A stretch of DNA of 61,443 nucleotides, taken from assembly GCA_017993055.1 (NCBI GenBank), contig JAGONM010000011.1, forward strand, positions 1 to 61,443. The letters are read 5' to 3'. Source of the DNA: Armatimonadota bacterium (GTDB lineage Bacteria; Armatimonadota; UBA5829; DTJY01). Every line of letters starts with the position of its first letter. The stretch's first letter is position 1. The position numbers and the translations under genes were made by a program. Shown here one piece after another: positions 16,728-26,284 of the stretch. The notes under the pieces are model-generated. The model did no database searches and was not told where the DNA came from. It saw only the letters and a program-made list of their open reading frames with translations.

Positions 16728-18959
16728 CTAGCCGCCGCCTGCGGACGAGTAGATCACCCCCGGCCCGACGATGCCCGCTACCGAGAGCTCGACGAGCTGC
16801 CTGTGGTCCACTCGAATCACCATGGTGTTGCGTTCTCCCGGTCGGATGAGGCCGCCTGCCGCCACCTCGAACGGTGATCCGGGCCTCTGGCCCTCGCCCG
16901 CGAGGGTGCCGTTGACCCAGACCCTCGACACCCCGTGCACATCCGACATCCACAGCCGCAGATCCTTCCCGGAAATGTCCGCGGGCGCGTCGAAATCGGC
17001 GGCGTACCACATGATGCCGCTCGGCGCCGGGATGCCCTGTTCCTCCAGGGTGGCCGAGAAAGTCTTCACCCTCCGCCACGATCCCAGGTCCGCCCCGGAT
17101 TTCCAGAAGCCCTCGGACTCGCCCTCGTCATCGGGATCGTACAGGAAGAGCCATTCGTCCGGCAACTTCACCTCGATCCGGTTGCCCTCCGTGCACGTCT
17201 TTCTGCCCCCTGATACCTTCGGGCCGATGAAGCGGCGCAGGTATTCGACGCCGTACCGGTTCAGAATCTTGTCGGCCACCATGGATTCCGCGTGCGCGAA
17301 CAGCTCGTCGTAGACCTCGCCCGCTCTCGCGAAGTCCGCCGCGTTGAAGTCGCGGTTCATCCTCATGAAGAGGCGCACGCTCTCAAAACCGCGGCGGAAC
17401 ATGTTTACTCGTTCTTGGACGGCGGTCGAATCCTCTTTCGCGGCTCTCTCCGCCTCGGAGAGGTCCCCGTCGCAGTCCGCAAGCAACTCGGGGGTGAAGA
17501 TCCTCGGCAGGCAGTAGAACCCCCCTTCGTGCGCCTCGGTCTCGCTGTAGGCCCGGTCAACCCGCTCCCAGTATCTCTCGACAGGCCCTGCAGCCTTCCC
17601 GAAGAACTTGTCGTAGTAGTCCCGCATCACGGCATCCACGTCCGCGTCCGCGTCCCACGCAAGTCGAGCGCTGAGGTAGATATGCGGGCCGTTGATGGCC
17701 GGCGAGTAGAGGGTCTCGTTGTCAATGCCCGTGCACTTGTGCGCCTTGAGGAACGGCACTTCCAGCTTCAACGACGTGAGTTTCGAGTAGGGCGCGATGC
17801 ACTCGGCAAGGTTGAAGTTGTAGGTTCTGTAGCCGATCCGGGGCGCGATCTCGCTCCACTCCTCGATCAGCTTGCCCAGCCTCGCGCGCGATTCGCAGAT
17901 CGGCGAGCCGATGCCGTGAATGCGGCAGTGCCGTATCGGGGCGACCCAGACCATCAGGTTCGGCTCGAGCTTCCGCTCCCGTTTCGGAGGGAGCGTGTAG
18001 TTGGCGTAGGCGTAGAAGCTCAGTATCCGGTCGGGAAACTCCTTTGCCACCATCCGCGCCACATCGTTGTAGAACACCTGCACCCGGTCCGAGAGGCACA
18101 CCGCCCCGCTCGAAGGCTCGATGTAGTCCGGCACGTCCAGCTTCCGGCATTCCTCGCAGGTGCAGAACCCGCCTCCGTCGTTTGGGCTGAGCGATGCGCC
18201 CGCCCGAGATGCCGTGCCCCTGAACCTTTCGAGGACGGTGTTCGCGGCGATCTCAGCCACCGCGGGGTTCGACGTGCACAGTTGGCGAGGACGTCGCTCC
18301 CCGTCTATGAGCGAGTAATACTCCGGATGCTCGGCGAAGTACGACTCTTCGGGGACGAGTCCGGCCCATGCATGACCTACCGCGAACTCCAGCCCGCCGC
18401 AACGGTTTGCGATCTTCCATCTGGACTCGCGGGTCCATTCGGAGCCCCACATCCTGCGGTTGTCGAAGTCCGGCTGCTCCCTGATGTTCCGATTGCCTGT
18501 CTTGACCGTTGACGCGCTCGGGACCACCTCCCCGAGGTCGCCTTCCATGAACCATCGGCATCCGAGTGTTTCCAGAAAGTGGTAGGCGGCGAAAAGCGTT
18601 GCGATCGGCGATTCCCCGCCTATGAGGACTCGTCTGCCGATGGTGCGTATCGCGTAGGCTTCTCTCGACGGGGTAGGCCCTCCGGGCTTGAGGCCGGACT
18701 TAACCGCAAGCTCTCCGACCAGGATCGCGGCCTGATCCCGTGGCGAGGAGTCCGTCAAGCGTATTTCCAGCCTCGCGCCGGACATCTTCTCCACGTAGGC
18801 GGCTATCTCTTCGGCCGCCGTCCGAACCTGTTCCGGCGACTCGGGGGCGATGCAGATCACAGCTGCCGGCTTTGCGTCGGACACGAGAACGACTGCGGCA
18901 TCCGCGGGCAAGTGGGGTATGCACAGCACCAGAGCGACAGCTAGTAGAACGCGCATCAT
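16728..18959 (-). CDS. secreted DUF4838 protein (glycosidase-like)
   Basis: 744-residue exported protein of the DUF4838 family, members of which accompany polysaccharide-degrading genes and resemble alpha-glucuronidase N-terminal plus TIM-barrel architectures. It has a signal peptide (MMRVLLAVALVLCIPHLPADA), an N-terminal domain with EIAAYVEKMSGARLEI, then EESYFAEHPEYYSLIDGERR and ASLSPNDGGGFCTCEECRKL, and a C-terminal beta-sandwich that may bind sugar (LRLWMSDVHGVSRVWVNG). ATG 18959 follows AGGAGG by about eight bases; longer upstream forms lack a signal peptide at the start. Enzymatic activity is inferred only from family context. Confidence 0.8.
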   Translation of the reverse strand: MMRVLLAVALVLCIPHLPADAAVVLVSDAKPAAVICIAPESPEQVRTAAEEIAAYVEKMSGARLEIRLTDSSPRDQAAILVGELAVKSGLKPGGPTPSREAYAIRTIGRRVLIGGESPIATLFAAYHFLETLGCRWFMEGDLGEVVPSASTVKTGNRNIREQPDFDNRRMWGSEWTRESRWKIANRCGGLEFAVGHAWAGLVPEESYFAEHPEYYSLIDGERRPRQLCTSNPAVAEIAANTVLERFRGTASRAGASLSPNDGGGFCTCEECRKLDVPDYIEPSSGAVCLSDRVQVFYNDVARMVAKEFPDRILSFYAYANYTLPPKRERKLEPNLMVWVAPIRHCRIHGIGSPICESRARLGKLIEEWSEIAPRIGYRTYNFNLAECIAPYSKLTSLKLEVPFLKAHKCTGIDNETLYSPAINGPHIYLSARLAWDADADVDAVMRDYYDKFFGKAAGPVERYWERVDRAYSETEAHEGGFYCLPRIFTPELLADCDGDLSEAERAAKEDSTAVQERVNMFRRGFESVRLFMRMNRDFNAADFARAGEVYDELFAHAESMVADKILNRYGVEYLRRFIGPKVSGGRKTCTEGNRIEVKLPDEWLFLYDPDDEGESEGFWKSGADLGSWRRVKTFSATLEEQGIPAPSGIMWYAADFDAPADISGKDLRLWMSDVHGVSRVWVNGTLAGEGQRPGSPFEVAAGGLIRPGERNTMVIRVDHRQLVELSVAGIVGPGVIYSSAGGG

Positions 18960-19001
18960 CGAATCAGGCCTCCTGACATCCTCAGTACCGCGCGCCTCGT
19001 C

Positions 19002-19031
19002 TTGACACCCCGGCGCGCGCATCACTATAAT
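19002..19031 (+). promoter_or_regulatory. consensus sigma-70 promoter of the phosphomannomutase-serS-cdsA operon
   Basis: Perfect TTGACA at 19002-19007 and perfect TATAAT at 19026-19031 with an 18-base spacer. Transcription would start near 19038, about 30 bases before the GTG start at 19070. Confidence 0.85.
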
Positions 19032-19069
19032 GCGGGTGTTTGTGCGGCGCTGTCAAGGAGGCTTAGACC

Positions 19070-20416
19070 GTGAAGCAGATAGACCCGACCATCTTCAAGG
19101 CATACGACATCCGCGGGACGTACCCCGATCAGTTCGACGAGGACATCGCGTACCGGATCGCGCGGGCATACGCCCAGAAGGTCAAGCCCAAACTCGTTGT
19201 CGTCGGGCGCGACATGCGCACCAGCGGCCCGAGCATTGTGGACGCAGTCACGCGCGGCCTGATCGAGCAGGGCTGCGGCGTCGTCCACATCGGCGTGACG
19301 AGCACCCCGATGTTCTACTACGCGGTCAACGCCCTCGAGGGCGACGCGGGTATCATGATCACCGCTTCCCACAATCCGGAGGGCTATAACGGCTTCAAGA
19401 TGACCGGCCCCGAGGCCATACCCAGCATCGCGTTCGTGAGCAACGAGGAACTTTACGGCGTCTCGAACGCGGGCGTGTTTGAGGCCTCCGGGAAGAAGGG
19501 CGAGTTCCGGGGCGAGGTATCGCCGCTCGAGGGCTACATAGACGCGGCGCTGAAGACCAGCGGTGTCAAGGACTTCGGAGACCTGAAGATCGTCATTGAC
19601 GCCGCGAACGGCATGGGCGGAATGATCCTCCCGCACCTGCTCGCAAAGGCGAACTGCACCGTCTTCCCTCTGTACTGGGAGGTTGACGGCACGTTCCCGA
19701 ACCACGAGGCGAACCCGATCAAGGATGAGACCCTCGACGCGCTCAAGGCGAGAGTCATCGCGGAGGGGGCGCACCTCGGTGTCGCGTACGACGGCGACGG
19801 CGACCGTGTCGGTTTCGTGGACGAAAAGGGCAACACCGTCCCCGGCGACATGATAACCGCTCTCATCGCGAAGGAGATGCTCAAGGAGAAGCCCGGCGCG
19901 AAGATCATCTACGACCTTCGGAGCAGTTGGGCGGTCAAGGAAGAGATCAAGGCCGCCGGGGGCGAGCCGGTCATATACAAGGTCGGCCACGGTCTCATCA
20001 AGCGGTACATGCGCGAGATCGGCGCGTACTTCGGCGGCGAGCTGTCGAGCCACTACTATTTCTCGAACTTCTACATCACTGACAACGGCGACCTGGCGAT
20101 GCTCAAGATCATCCAGCTTCTCGTCGCTGAGAAGCAGCCGCTGTCCGAACTCGTCGCGCCGATGTTGCGATATCACCACAGTCCCGAGATCAACTCGACT
20201 GTGAAGGATGTGAACGCGAAGCTCGCGGAGATCAAGGAAATCTACAAGGCCGGCCACCAGTTCGAACTGGACGGACTGACGGTCGAGTTCGACGACTGGT
20301 GGTTCAACGTCCGCCCGAGCCAGACCGAGCCGCTTCTGCGCCTGAACGTCGAGGCGAAAACCGCCGAGGCGCTCGAAGCTCGAACAGAGGAGCTGCTGCA
20401 CATAATCCGCAGCTGA
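19070..20416 (+). CDS. phosphomannomutase/phosphoglucomutase
   Basis: 448-residue cytoplasmic alpha-D-phosphohexomutase that interconverts hexose 6-phosphate and 1-phosphate (mannose and/or glucose), feeding nucleotide-sugar synthesis. Recognised by FKAYDIRGTYPDQ at the N terminus, the active-serine loop ITASHNPEGYNGFKM, the metal loop DGDGDRVGFVDEKG, the sugar-specificity loop GGELSSHYYF and a C-terminal phosphate-binding segment RPSQTEPLLRLNVEA. These match ManB/AlgC-type enzymes more than PgcA or GlmM. The GTG start at 19070 has AAGGAGG eight bases upstream. It is first in a short operon with serS and cdsA. Confidence 0.93.
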   Translation: MKQIDPTIFKAYDIRGTYPDQFDEDIAYRIARAYAQKVKPKLVVVGRDMRTSGPSIVDAVTRGLIEQGCGVVHIGVTSTPMFYYAVNALEGDAGIMITASHNPEGYNGFKMTGPEAIPSIAFVSNEELYGVSNAGVFEASGKKGEFRGEVSPLEGYIDAALKTSGVKDFGDLKIVIDAANGMGGMILPHLLAKANCTVFPLYWEVDGTFPNHEANPIKDETLDALKARVIAEGAHLGVAYDGDGDRVGFVDEKGNTVPGDMITALIAKEMLKEKPGAKIIYDLRSSWAVKEEIKAAGGEPVIYKVGHGLIKRYMREIGAYFGGELSSHYYFSNFYITDNGDLAMLKIIQLLVAEKQPLSELVAPMLRYHHSPEINSTVKDVNAKLAEIKEIYKAGHQFELDGLTVEFDDWWFNVRPSQTEPLLRLNVEAKTAEALEARTEELLHIIRS

Positions 20417-20455
20417 GCCCCATCCGTCCTATTGGTCCCATCGGATCCATGGGGC
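20417..20455. repeat. 9-bp tandem repeat, family A, between phosphomannomutase and serS
   Basis: GCCCCATCC, GTCCTATTG, GTCCCATCG and GATCCATGG follow the phosphomannomutase stop codon directly. The run could form a weak hairpin in the mRNA, and ends about 20 bases before the serS start. Confidence 0.6.
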
Positions 20456-20476
20456 GTTTGCACAGGGAACAAAGCC

Positions 20477-21754
20477 ATGCTCGACCCGAAAACCATCCGA
20501 GCGAATCCCGACCTGGTAAGGCAGAGCCTCAAGAACAGGAACAGCGACGAGGCCGTCCTGGACGATTTCCTTGCGGCTGACGAGGACCGGCGCAAGTTCC
20601 TCGCCGAGGCGGAGGCGCTCAAGGCGCTCCGGAACACGGTGTCTGAAGAGATCAGCAAGATGAAGCGCGAGAGCCGCGATGCCTCCGCCGAGATCGCCCG
20701 CATGCGCGAAGTCTCCGACCGCATCAAGGGACTCGACGGGCAGGTCAGGGAACTGGACGAGCGGGTCGAAGCCGTCGCGATGGTGATCCCGAACCCGCCG
20801 CACGACAGCGTGCCGATCGGTCGTGACGACGCCGACAACCCGATCATCCGCAACTGGGGCGAGCCTCGGAAGTTCGACTTCGCACCGGTCCCGCACTGGG
20901 ATCTCGCCGGCAGGCTTGGCATGGTCGACTTCGAGCGCGGCGCGAGGCTTGCGGGAAGCGGGTTCATCCTCTACACCGGCTGGGGCGCAAGGCTCGAGCG
21001 CGCGCTGATCAACTTCATGCTCGACCTGCACGTCGCCAAGCACGGCTATCGCGAGGTCTTCACGCCGTTTGTCGCGAACCGGCCGACGATGACCGGTACC
21101 GGCCAGCTCCCCAAGTTCGAGTTCGACATGTACCGCATGCCTGAGGACGACCTTTTCCTGATCCCGACCTCCGAGGTCACGATTACCAATATCTTCCAGG
21201 GCGAGATCCTCGACGCCGACGCGCTTCCTATGTATATGACCGCCTACAGCCCGTGTTTCCGCCGTGAAGCCGGCGCAGCCGGGAAGGATACTCGCGGCCT
21301 GCTCCGAGTACATCAGTTCGACAAGGTCGAGATGGTCAAGATCTGCCGCCCGGAGACTTCGTGGGACGAGCACGAGAAGTTGACGAGCAACGCCGAGGAC
21401 GTCCTGCAGGCGCTCGGGCTCCCGTACCGCGTCAAGCTCCTCTGCACCGGCGACATGGGATTCAGCGCGGCGAAGACCTACGATCTCGAGGCATGGGCCC
21501 CGGGCGTCGAGCAGTGGCTCGAGGTGTCGTCCTGCAGCAACTGCACCGACTTCCAGGCTCGGCGTATGAACGCGCGGTTCCGCCCCGAAGCCGGCGCCAA
21601 GCCCGAGTTCGTCCACACGCTCAATGGATCGGGAGTCGCCCTGCCGAGGACGGTCATCGCGGTCATGGAGAACTACCAGCAGGAGGACGGCTCGGTCGTC
21701 GTCCCCGAGGCTCTTCGGCCGTACATGGGCGACCTCGAAGTCATCGTCCCGTGA
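20477..21754 (+). CDS. serS: seryl-tRNA synthetase
   Basis: 425-residue class II aminoacyl-tRNA synthetase that charges tRNA-Ser. The N-terminal coiled-coil arm (about residues 30-100, EALKALRNTVSEEISKMKRE) is followed by the catalytic domain with TSEVTITNIFQGEIL, motif 2 REAGAAGKDTRGLLRVHQF and motif 3 NGSGVALPRTVIAVMENYQ. ATG 20477 (MLDPKTIRANPDLVRQSL, a typical SerRS start) has ACAGGGA upstream. It is transcribed with phosphomannomutase upstream and cdsA downstream. Confidence 0.97.
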   Translation: MLDPKTIRANPDLVRQSLKNRNSDEAVLDDFLAADEDRRKFLAEAEALKALRNTVSEEISKMKRESRDASAEIARMREVSDRIKGLDGQVRELDERVEAVAMVIPNPPHDSVPIGRDDADNPIIRNWGEPRKFDFAPVPHWDLAGRLGMVDFERGARLAGSGFILYTGWGARLERALINFMLDLHVAKHGYREVFTPFVANRPTMTGTGQLPKFEFDMYRMPEDDLFLIPTSEVTITNIFQGEILDADALPMYMTAYSPCFRREAGAAGKDTRGLLRVHQFDKVEMVKICRPETSWDEHEKLTSNAEDVLQALGLPYRVKLLCTGDMGFSAAKTYDLEAWAPGVEQWLEVSSCSNCTDFQARRMNARFRPEAGAKPEFVHTLNGSGVALPRTVIAVMENYQQEDGSVVVPEALRPYMGDLEVIVP

Positions 21755-21791
21755 CCCTCGGCTCCTTCGCGCGGAGGACAAGGTTGGCTGA

Positions 21792-22637
21792 ATGATCCTG
21801 AGAATCGTCAGTGGCATAGTCGGCATACCCCTTCTGGTTCTACTCGTCTTTACGGAACGCGGACTTCCGTTCATCCTTGGCGTCGGAGCTATCTCGATCA
21901 TCGGCCTGCTGGAGTTCTACGAGGGCATCAGGCGGACCGGCGCGCGCCCGCAGATATGGCTTGGCCTCGTCTGCGCCTTCCTCTTCCTGTTTGCCGCGCG
22001 TCAGGGTCTGAAGTCGCTCGATTTCGAGCTGCCGGCGGTCCTCACCATGCTCGTGATAACGAGCCTCTCCGTCGAGCTCATACGCCGCGACCGCGCCCCG
22101 ATCAAGAATCTCGGTGCGACCTTCCTTGGGGCGGTCTACGTCGGCTGGTTGTTCAGCTACCTCATCGCCCTCCGAAGCCTTGACGGGCAGGTGCATGTGA
22201 GCACGATGGGCTGGGTTCAGCGCGATCTTCCTCTCGGGGCATGGCTGGTGCTCTACGTAGTCTTCACGGCCTGGGCTTCCGATACGGGGGGCTACTTCGT
22301 CGGCAGGAAGTTCGGGCGGCACAAGCTCGCGCCGGTGCTGAGTCCCGGCAAGAGCTGGGAGGGCTTCGCGGCGGGCATGTTCTTCTCGATCCTGATGAGC
22401 GCGCTGATGGGCGGGGTGGTCGGCTGGCCCTGGTGGCGGACCGTGCTCATCGGTGCGGGTGTCTCGCTTGTGGCGGTCGTCGGCGACCTCGCCGAGTCGT
22501 CTATGAAGCGCGACCTCGGCATCAAGGACTTCGGCACGGTGCTCCCCGGGCACGGCGGCATCCTCGATCGGTTCGACAGCCTGCTTTTCGCCGCGCCTCT
22601 CTTCTACTACTACGTCGCCGTCTTCGTCCTCTCGTGA
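21792..22637 (+). CDS. cdsA: phosphatidate cytidylyltransferase (CDP-diglyceride synthase)
   Basis: 281-residue integral membrane enzyme that makes CDP-diacylglycerol from phosphatidate and CTP for phospholipid synthesis. About eight hydrophobic segments are visible. The C-terminal family signature is VVGDLAESSMKRDLGIKDFG, then TVLPGHGGILDRFDSLLFA. ATG 21792 begins 37 bases after serS; no promoter is visible in that gap, so it is probably the last gene of the operon that starts at 19070. Confidence 0.95.
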   Translation: MILRIVSGIVGIPLLVLLVFTERGLPFILGVGAISIIGLLEFYEGIRRTGARPQIWLGLVCAFLFLFAARQGLKSLDFELPAVLTMLVITSLSVELIRRDRAPIKNLGATFLGAVYVGWLFSYLIALRSLDGQVHVSTMGWVQRDLPLGAWLVLYVVFTAWASDTGGYFVGRKFGRHKLAPVLSPGKSWEGFAAGMFFSILMSALMGGVVGWPWWRTVLIGAGVSLVAVVGDLAESSMKRDLGIKDFGTVLPGHGGILDRFDSLLFAAPLFYYYVAVFVLS

Positions 22638-22656
22638 GCCTGCTGTGGAGCGATGC

Positions 22657-22686
22657 TTGACCTCGCCCGGCCTCGTGTGGCACAAT
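22657..22686 (+). promoter_or_regulatory. promoter upstream of glnS
   Basis: TTGACC at 22657-22662 and CACAAT at 22681-22686 with an 18-base spacer, 34 bases before the glnS ATG at 22721. Confidence 0.6.
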
Positions 22687-22720
22687 GAAACCACCCGAAG
22701 CTGAAAGAGGTTATCCGAGC

Positions 22721-24433
22721 ATGAGCGATTCAATAGACGCCTGCGCCGACACCGCCCCGGAATCTTCCGACTTCATCCGCGATTTCGTCAAAGAGGATCT
22801 CGCGAGCGGGCGGTTCGACCGCGTTCATACGCGCTTCCCGCCGGAGCCGAACGCATACCTGCACATCGGCCACGCCAAAGCCCTCTGGATTGACTACGGC
22901 ATAGCTCAGGACTTCGGCGGCCTCTTCAACCTGCGCTTCGACGACACGAATCCGACGAAAGAGGAGCAGGAGTTCGTTGACGCTATCATCGAGGATGTGC
23001 GCTGGGTCGGCGCCGATTGGCAGGATCGGCTCTTCTTCGGTTCGGATTACTTCGAGCAGACCTACGAATGGGCGCTCGATCTCATACGCAAGGGCAAGGC
23101 ATACGTCTGCGATCTGTCCCAGGACGAGGTCAACGATTCGCGCGGCACGCTCACCCAGCCCGGCAGGGAGAGCCCGTATCGCAACCGCAGCGTAGAGGAG
23201 AATCTCGACCTGTTCCGGCGTATGAAGGCGGGTGAGTTCCCGGATGGCACGCGTACTCTCCGCGCGAAGATAGACATGGCCTCACCGAACATCCTCATGC
23301 GGGACCCCGTCATGTACCGCATCAGGCACGTGGAGCACCACCGCCAAGGAGACAAGTGGTGCATCTACCCGATGTACGACTTTGCGCATCCCCTTCAGGA
23401 CTCGATCGAGGGCATCACGCACTCGCTCTGCTCGCTCGAGTACGAGATTCACCGTCCCTTATACGACTGGTTCCTGGATGAGTTGGGCATCTACCACCCG
23501 CGCCAGATCGAGTTCGCGCGCCTGAACATGACCTACACCGTGATGAGCAAGCGGCGGTTCATCGAACTGGTCGAGGGCGGGTATCTCGACGGTTACGACG
23601 ACCCTCGCCTTCCGACCCTCGCGGGCCTCAGGCGCCGCGGGTACACTCCCGAGGCGATCAAGGACTTCTGCAACCGCATCGGCGTCGCGAAGGTGGACAG
23701 CGTTGTGGACGTCGCCGTTCTGGAGGACTGCGTGCGCGTGGATCTCAACAGGCGCGCCGAGCGTCGGATGGCGGTCATGAACCCGCTCAAGGTCGTCCTG
23801 ACGAACTACCCCGAAGGGCAGGTCGAGGAACTCGACGTCGTCAACAATCCGGAGGATTCCGGCGCCGGCACCCGCAAGGTCCCGTTCGCCCGCGAGTTGT
23901 ACATCGAGCAGGACGACTTCCGCGAGGAGCCGCCGCCGAAGTACTTCCGCCTCGCGCCAGGCCGGGAGGTCCGCCTCCGGAACGCCTACTTCATTACGTG
24001 CACGGATGTGGTCAAGGATGCGAGCGGTCGGGTGGTGGAGCTGCACTGCACCTACGATCCCGCGACGCGCGGCGGGGACGCCCCGGACGGCCGGAAGGTG
24101 AAAGCCACGCTTCACTGGGTCGCCGCGGATCAGTCGGTCGCTGCGGAGGCGCGGCTCTACGACCATCTGTTCGTGAAGCCCGATCCCGACGAGGTCGAAG
24201 AGGGCAAGGACTGGTTCTCCAACCTGAACCCGGACTCTCTGCTCGTGTCCACCTGCCGCGTAGAGCCGAGCGTCGTCGGCTCGGCGCCCGGCACGACCTA
24301 TCAGTTCGAGCGCCAGGGATATTTCTGCGTGGACAGGGACTCCGCTCCGGAGAAGCCGGTCTTCAACCGCACAGTCACCCTCCGCGATACCTGGGCGAAC
24401 CTGCAGAGGGCGATGATCGAGCGGAAGCCTTGA
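22721..24433 (+). CDS. glnS: glutaminyl-tRNA synthetase
   Basis: 570-residue class I synthetase charging tRNA-Gln with glutamine. The ATP-binding HIGH motif lies in [19 protein letters not shown] and the KMSKS equivalent is [14 protein letters not shown], the VMSKR form usual in GlnRS. The C-terminal beta-barrel anticodon-binding part is complete ([18 protein letters not shown]). ATG 22721 has AGAGG ten bases upstream. A tRNA-Gln(CUG) gene follows 270 bases downstream. Direct GlnRS suggests that glutaminyl-tRNA does not depend only on the GatCAB route. Confidence 0.97.
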   Translation: MSDSIDACADTAPESSDFIRDFVKEDLASGRFDRVHTRFPPEPNAYLHIGHAKALWIDYGIAQDFGGLFNLRFDDTNPTKEEQEFVDAIIEDVRWVGADWQDRLFFGSDYFEQTYEWALDLIRKGKAYVCDLSQDEVNDSRGTLTQPGRESPYRNRSVEENLDLFRRMKAGEFPDGTRTLRAKIDMASPNILMRDPVMYRIRHVEHHRQGDKWCIYPMYDFAHPLQDSIEGITHSLCSLEYEIHRPLYDWFLDELGIYHPRQIEFARLNMTYTVMSKRRFIELVEGGYLDGYDDPRLPTLAGLRRRGYTPEAIKDFCNRIGVAKVDSVVDVAVLEDCVRVDLNRRAERRMAVMNPLKVVLTNYPEGQVEELDVVNNPEDSGAGTRKVPFARELYIEQDDFREEPPPKYFRLAPGREVRLRNAYFITCTDVVKDASGRVVELHCTYDPATRGGDAPDGRKVKATLHWVAADQSVAAEARLYDHLFVKPDPDEVEEGKDWFSNLNPDSLLVSTCRVEPSVVGSAPGTTYQFERQGYFCVDRDSAPEKPVFNRTVTLRDTWANLQRAMIERKP

Positions 24434-24488
24434 GCGGTCGTCGTCGATACGCCGGAGCCGAACCTTCGCTTTGAACCAGGAATGCTTT

Positions 24489-24607
24489 GCGCCATATAAG
24501 GTTTGGCGTGATGGCGCGAATGCGGAGCGTGAAATGTGCTTCCGCAAAGATGCATTTCGGGGAAGGCCGGTTTGCAGGCCCTCATTGAGGTTCGGGCCTG
24601 CGCAAAC
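24489..24607. other. array of three predicted hairpins between glnS and tRNA-Gln
   Basis: The 270-base gap 24434-24703 contains three consecutive inverted repeats. GCGCCAT (24489-24495) pairs with ATGGCGC (24511-24517). GAAATG (24531-24536) pairs with CATTTC (24553-24558). GTTTGCAGGCCC (24570-24581) pairs, with a small bulge, with GGGCCTGCGCAAAC (24594-24607). The third is the strongest. It could be a glnS 3-prime structure or a small RNA; no U-tract follows and no coding potential with a ribosome-binding site was found. Confidence 0.4.
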
Positions 24608-24663
24608 AGCCTCGAGTCTTGGGCGCTCTCCCGCCGACGGGGATAATCAGTGCCAGCCGGGCA

Positions 24664-24692
24664 TTGACAACCCGCGCCGCACACGCTACAAT
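24664..24692 (+). promoter_or_regulatory. promoter of tRNA-Gln
   Basis: TTGACA (24664-24669), a 17-base spacer and TACAAT (24687-24692). Predicted start of transcription lies about five bases upstream of the mature tRNA 5-prime end at 24704. Confidence 0.8.
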
Positions 24693-24703
24693 ATCTTTGA
24701 TGC

Positions 24704-24779
24704 TGCCGACTAGCTCAATTGGCAGAGCGCGTGACTCTGGATCATGAGGTTCCAGGTTCGAACCCTGGGTCGGCAGCCA
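24704..24779 (+). tRNA. tRNA-Gln (anticodon CUG)
   Basis: A complete cloverleaf can be folded. The acceptor stem is TGCCGAC paired with GTCGGCA, the D arm is GCTC-AATTGGCA-GAGC, and the anticodon arm is CGTGA-CTCTGGA-TCATG with anticodon CTG. The variable loop is AGGTT and the T arm is CCAGG-TTCGAAC-CCTGG. Discriminator G is followed by an encoded CCA (24777-24779). It lies downstream of glnS, whose product charges it, and has its own strong promoter. Confidence 0.97.
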
Positions 24780-24922
24780 CTTCCTCCATCACTTCGACCG
24801 TTCCCGATGAGACCGATTTGGAGACAGCATCGGACAAGGCTCTGGCCCTGAATAAGGGGTGGGTAGCGAGTGACTGACCAGGTCTCCATCCTTGTCTTTG
24901 ATCGCGGCATGGGGGTCGGATC

Positions 24923-26284
24923 GTGATCCACGACACTCGCGTACAGGTGCTCAGCGACAAGCCGGCCTCGGACAGCCGTTACGTCCTCTATTGGATGCAG
25001 GCGTCCCAGCGCGTCGAGTGCAACCACGCTCTGGAGTACGCCGTCCGCGCCGCCAACGATCTCCGCCTGCCCCTGCTCGTCTTCTTCGGCCTCGCGAAGA
25101 GCTATCCCGAGGCAAACCTCAGGCACTACTCCTTCATGCTCCAAGGACTGAAAGAGGTTGCCAGGGCTCTTGCCGATCGCGGGATCGCCTTCGTTCTCCG
25201 AAGGCAGTCCCCCGAGGTGGGCGCGGTCGAGCTCTCCCGCGACGCCGCCCTGCTCGTCGCCGACCGGGGCTACACCCGCATCCAGAGGGCATGGAGGGCC
25301 TATGCAGCCGATCGAGTCGCCTGTCCCGTGATCCAGGTCGAATCGGATGTGATCGTGCCCGCGGAGACTGCTTCCGGCAAAGAGGCCTTCGCGGCGGCGG
25401 ACTTCCGGCGGAACATCGGCAAGTCCATCCCCGACTACCTCGTTCCCCTCTCGACCTCCGCGCCCGAGGTGTCTTCGCTCGCGGTTGACATCGAGTCGCT
25501 CGACGCCTCGAACCCGGACGCCTTGGTCGAGGCGATGACGCTGGACAGAAGCGTGCTTCCGGTCGAAGGGCTGAAGGGTGGGGCGTCCGAGGCTCGCCGG
25601 CTGCTGGAAGAGTTCGTCAACGAGCGGCTCGACGGGTACGATCAGAAGCGGAACGATCCCACCGTGGATTACCAGTCCCGCCTGAGCCCGTACCTCCACT
25701 TCGGGCAGGTATCCCCGCTCGAGGTTGCCCTCCGCGTACTCGACTCGGATTCACCCGGCACCGATGCTTACCTCGAGCAACTGATCGTCCGCCGGGAACT
25801 CGCGGTCAACTTCGTCCTATACAACCCGGCCTATGACTCGTGGGACGGCCTGCCTGCCTGGGCGAGGGAAACCCTCCGCGCTCATGAGCGGGATGCTCGC
25901 GAGGAGGTCTATTCCTCCGCCGAACTGGAGGGTGGGCGGACGGACGATCCGTACTGGAACGCCGCCCAGAGGCAGATGGTCCTGACCGGCAAGATGCACG
26001 GGTATATGCGTATGTACTGGGGCAAGCGGCTCATCGAATGGCACGACTCGGCCGAGGAAGCCTTCCGGGTCGCGCTCTATCTGAACAACAGGTACGAGTT
26101 CGACGGCCGCGACCCGAACGGATTTGCGGGTGTTGCCTGGTGCTTCGGCAAGCACGACCGCCCGTGGCCGGAACGAGCCTTCTTCGGCAACGTGCGCTCG
26201 ATGACCGCGTCCGGGCTCAAGAGGAAGTTCGACGCCGACGCGTACGCGGCTCACTTCGCCAGCAGTCTCCCGATCGCGCCCTGA
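24923..26284 (+). CDS. class II CPD deoxyribodipyrimidine photolyase
   Basis: 453-residue flavoenzyme that reverses cyclobutane pyrimidine dimers with light. The N-terminal half has class II features (YVLYWMQASQRVECNHALEY, LRHYSFMLQGLKEV). The C-terminal FAD-binding domain has QSRLSPYLHFGQVSPLEVAL and YWNAAQRQMVLTGKMHGYMR, then MYWGKRLIEW. The start is GTG 24923 after a G-rich stretch; no better start with a Shine-Dalgarno is visible. Its 3-prime end overlaps the end of the convergent DUF4091 gene by 34 bases. Confidence 0.93.
   Translation: MIHDTRVQVLSDKPASDSRYVLYWMQASQRVECNHALEYAVRAANDLRLPLLVFFGLAKSYPEANLRHYSFMLQGLKEVARALADRGIAFVLRRQSPEVGAVELSRDAALLVADRGYTRIQRAWRAYAADRVACPVIQVESDVIVPAETASGKEAFAAADFRRNIGKSIPDYLVPLSTSAPEVSSLAVDIESLDASNPDALVEAMTLDRSVLPVEGLKGGASEARRLLEEFVNERLDGYDQKRNDPTVDYQSRLSPYLHFGQVSPLEVALRVLDSDSPGTDAYLEQLIVRRELAVNFVLYNPAYDSWDGLPAWARETLRAHERDAREEVYSSAELEGGRTDDPYWNAAQRQMVLTGKMHGYMRMYWGKRLIEWHDSAEEAFRVALYLNNRYEFDGRDPNGFAGVAWCFGKHDRPWPERAFFGNVRSMTASGLKRKFDADAYAAHFASSLPIAP

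Noticed and set aside
24471-24713. 80-codon plus-strand frame between glnS and tRNA-Gln
   Set aside because: It starts with a weak TTG, lacks a ribosome-binding site and runs into the tRNA; the hairpin array is a better description of the region.
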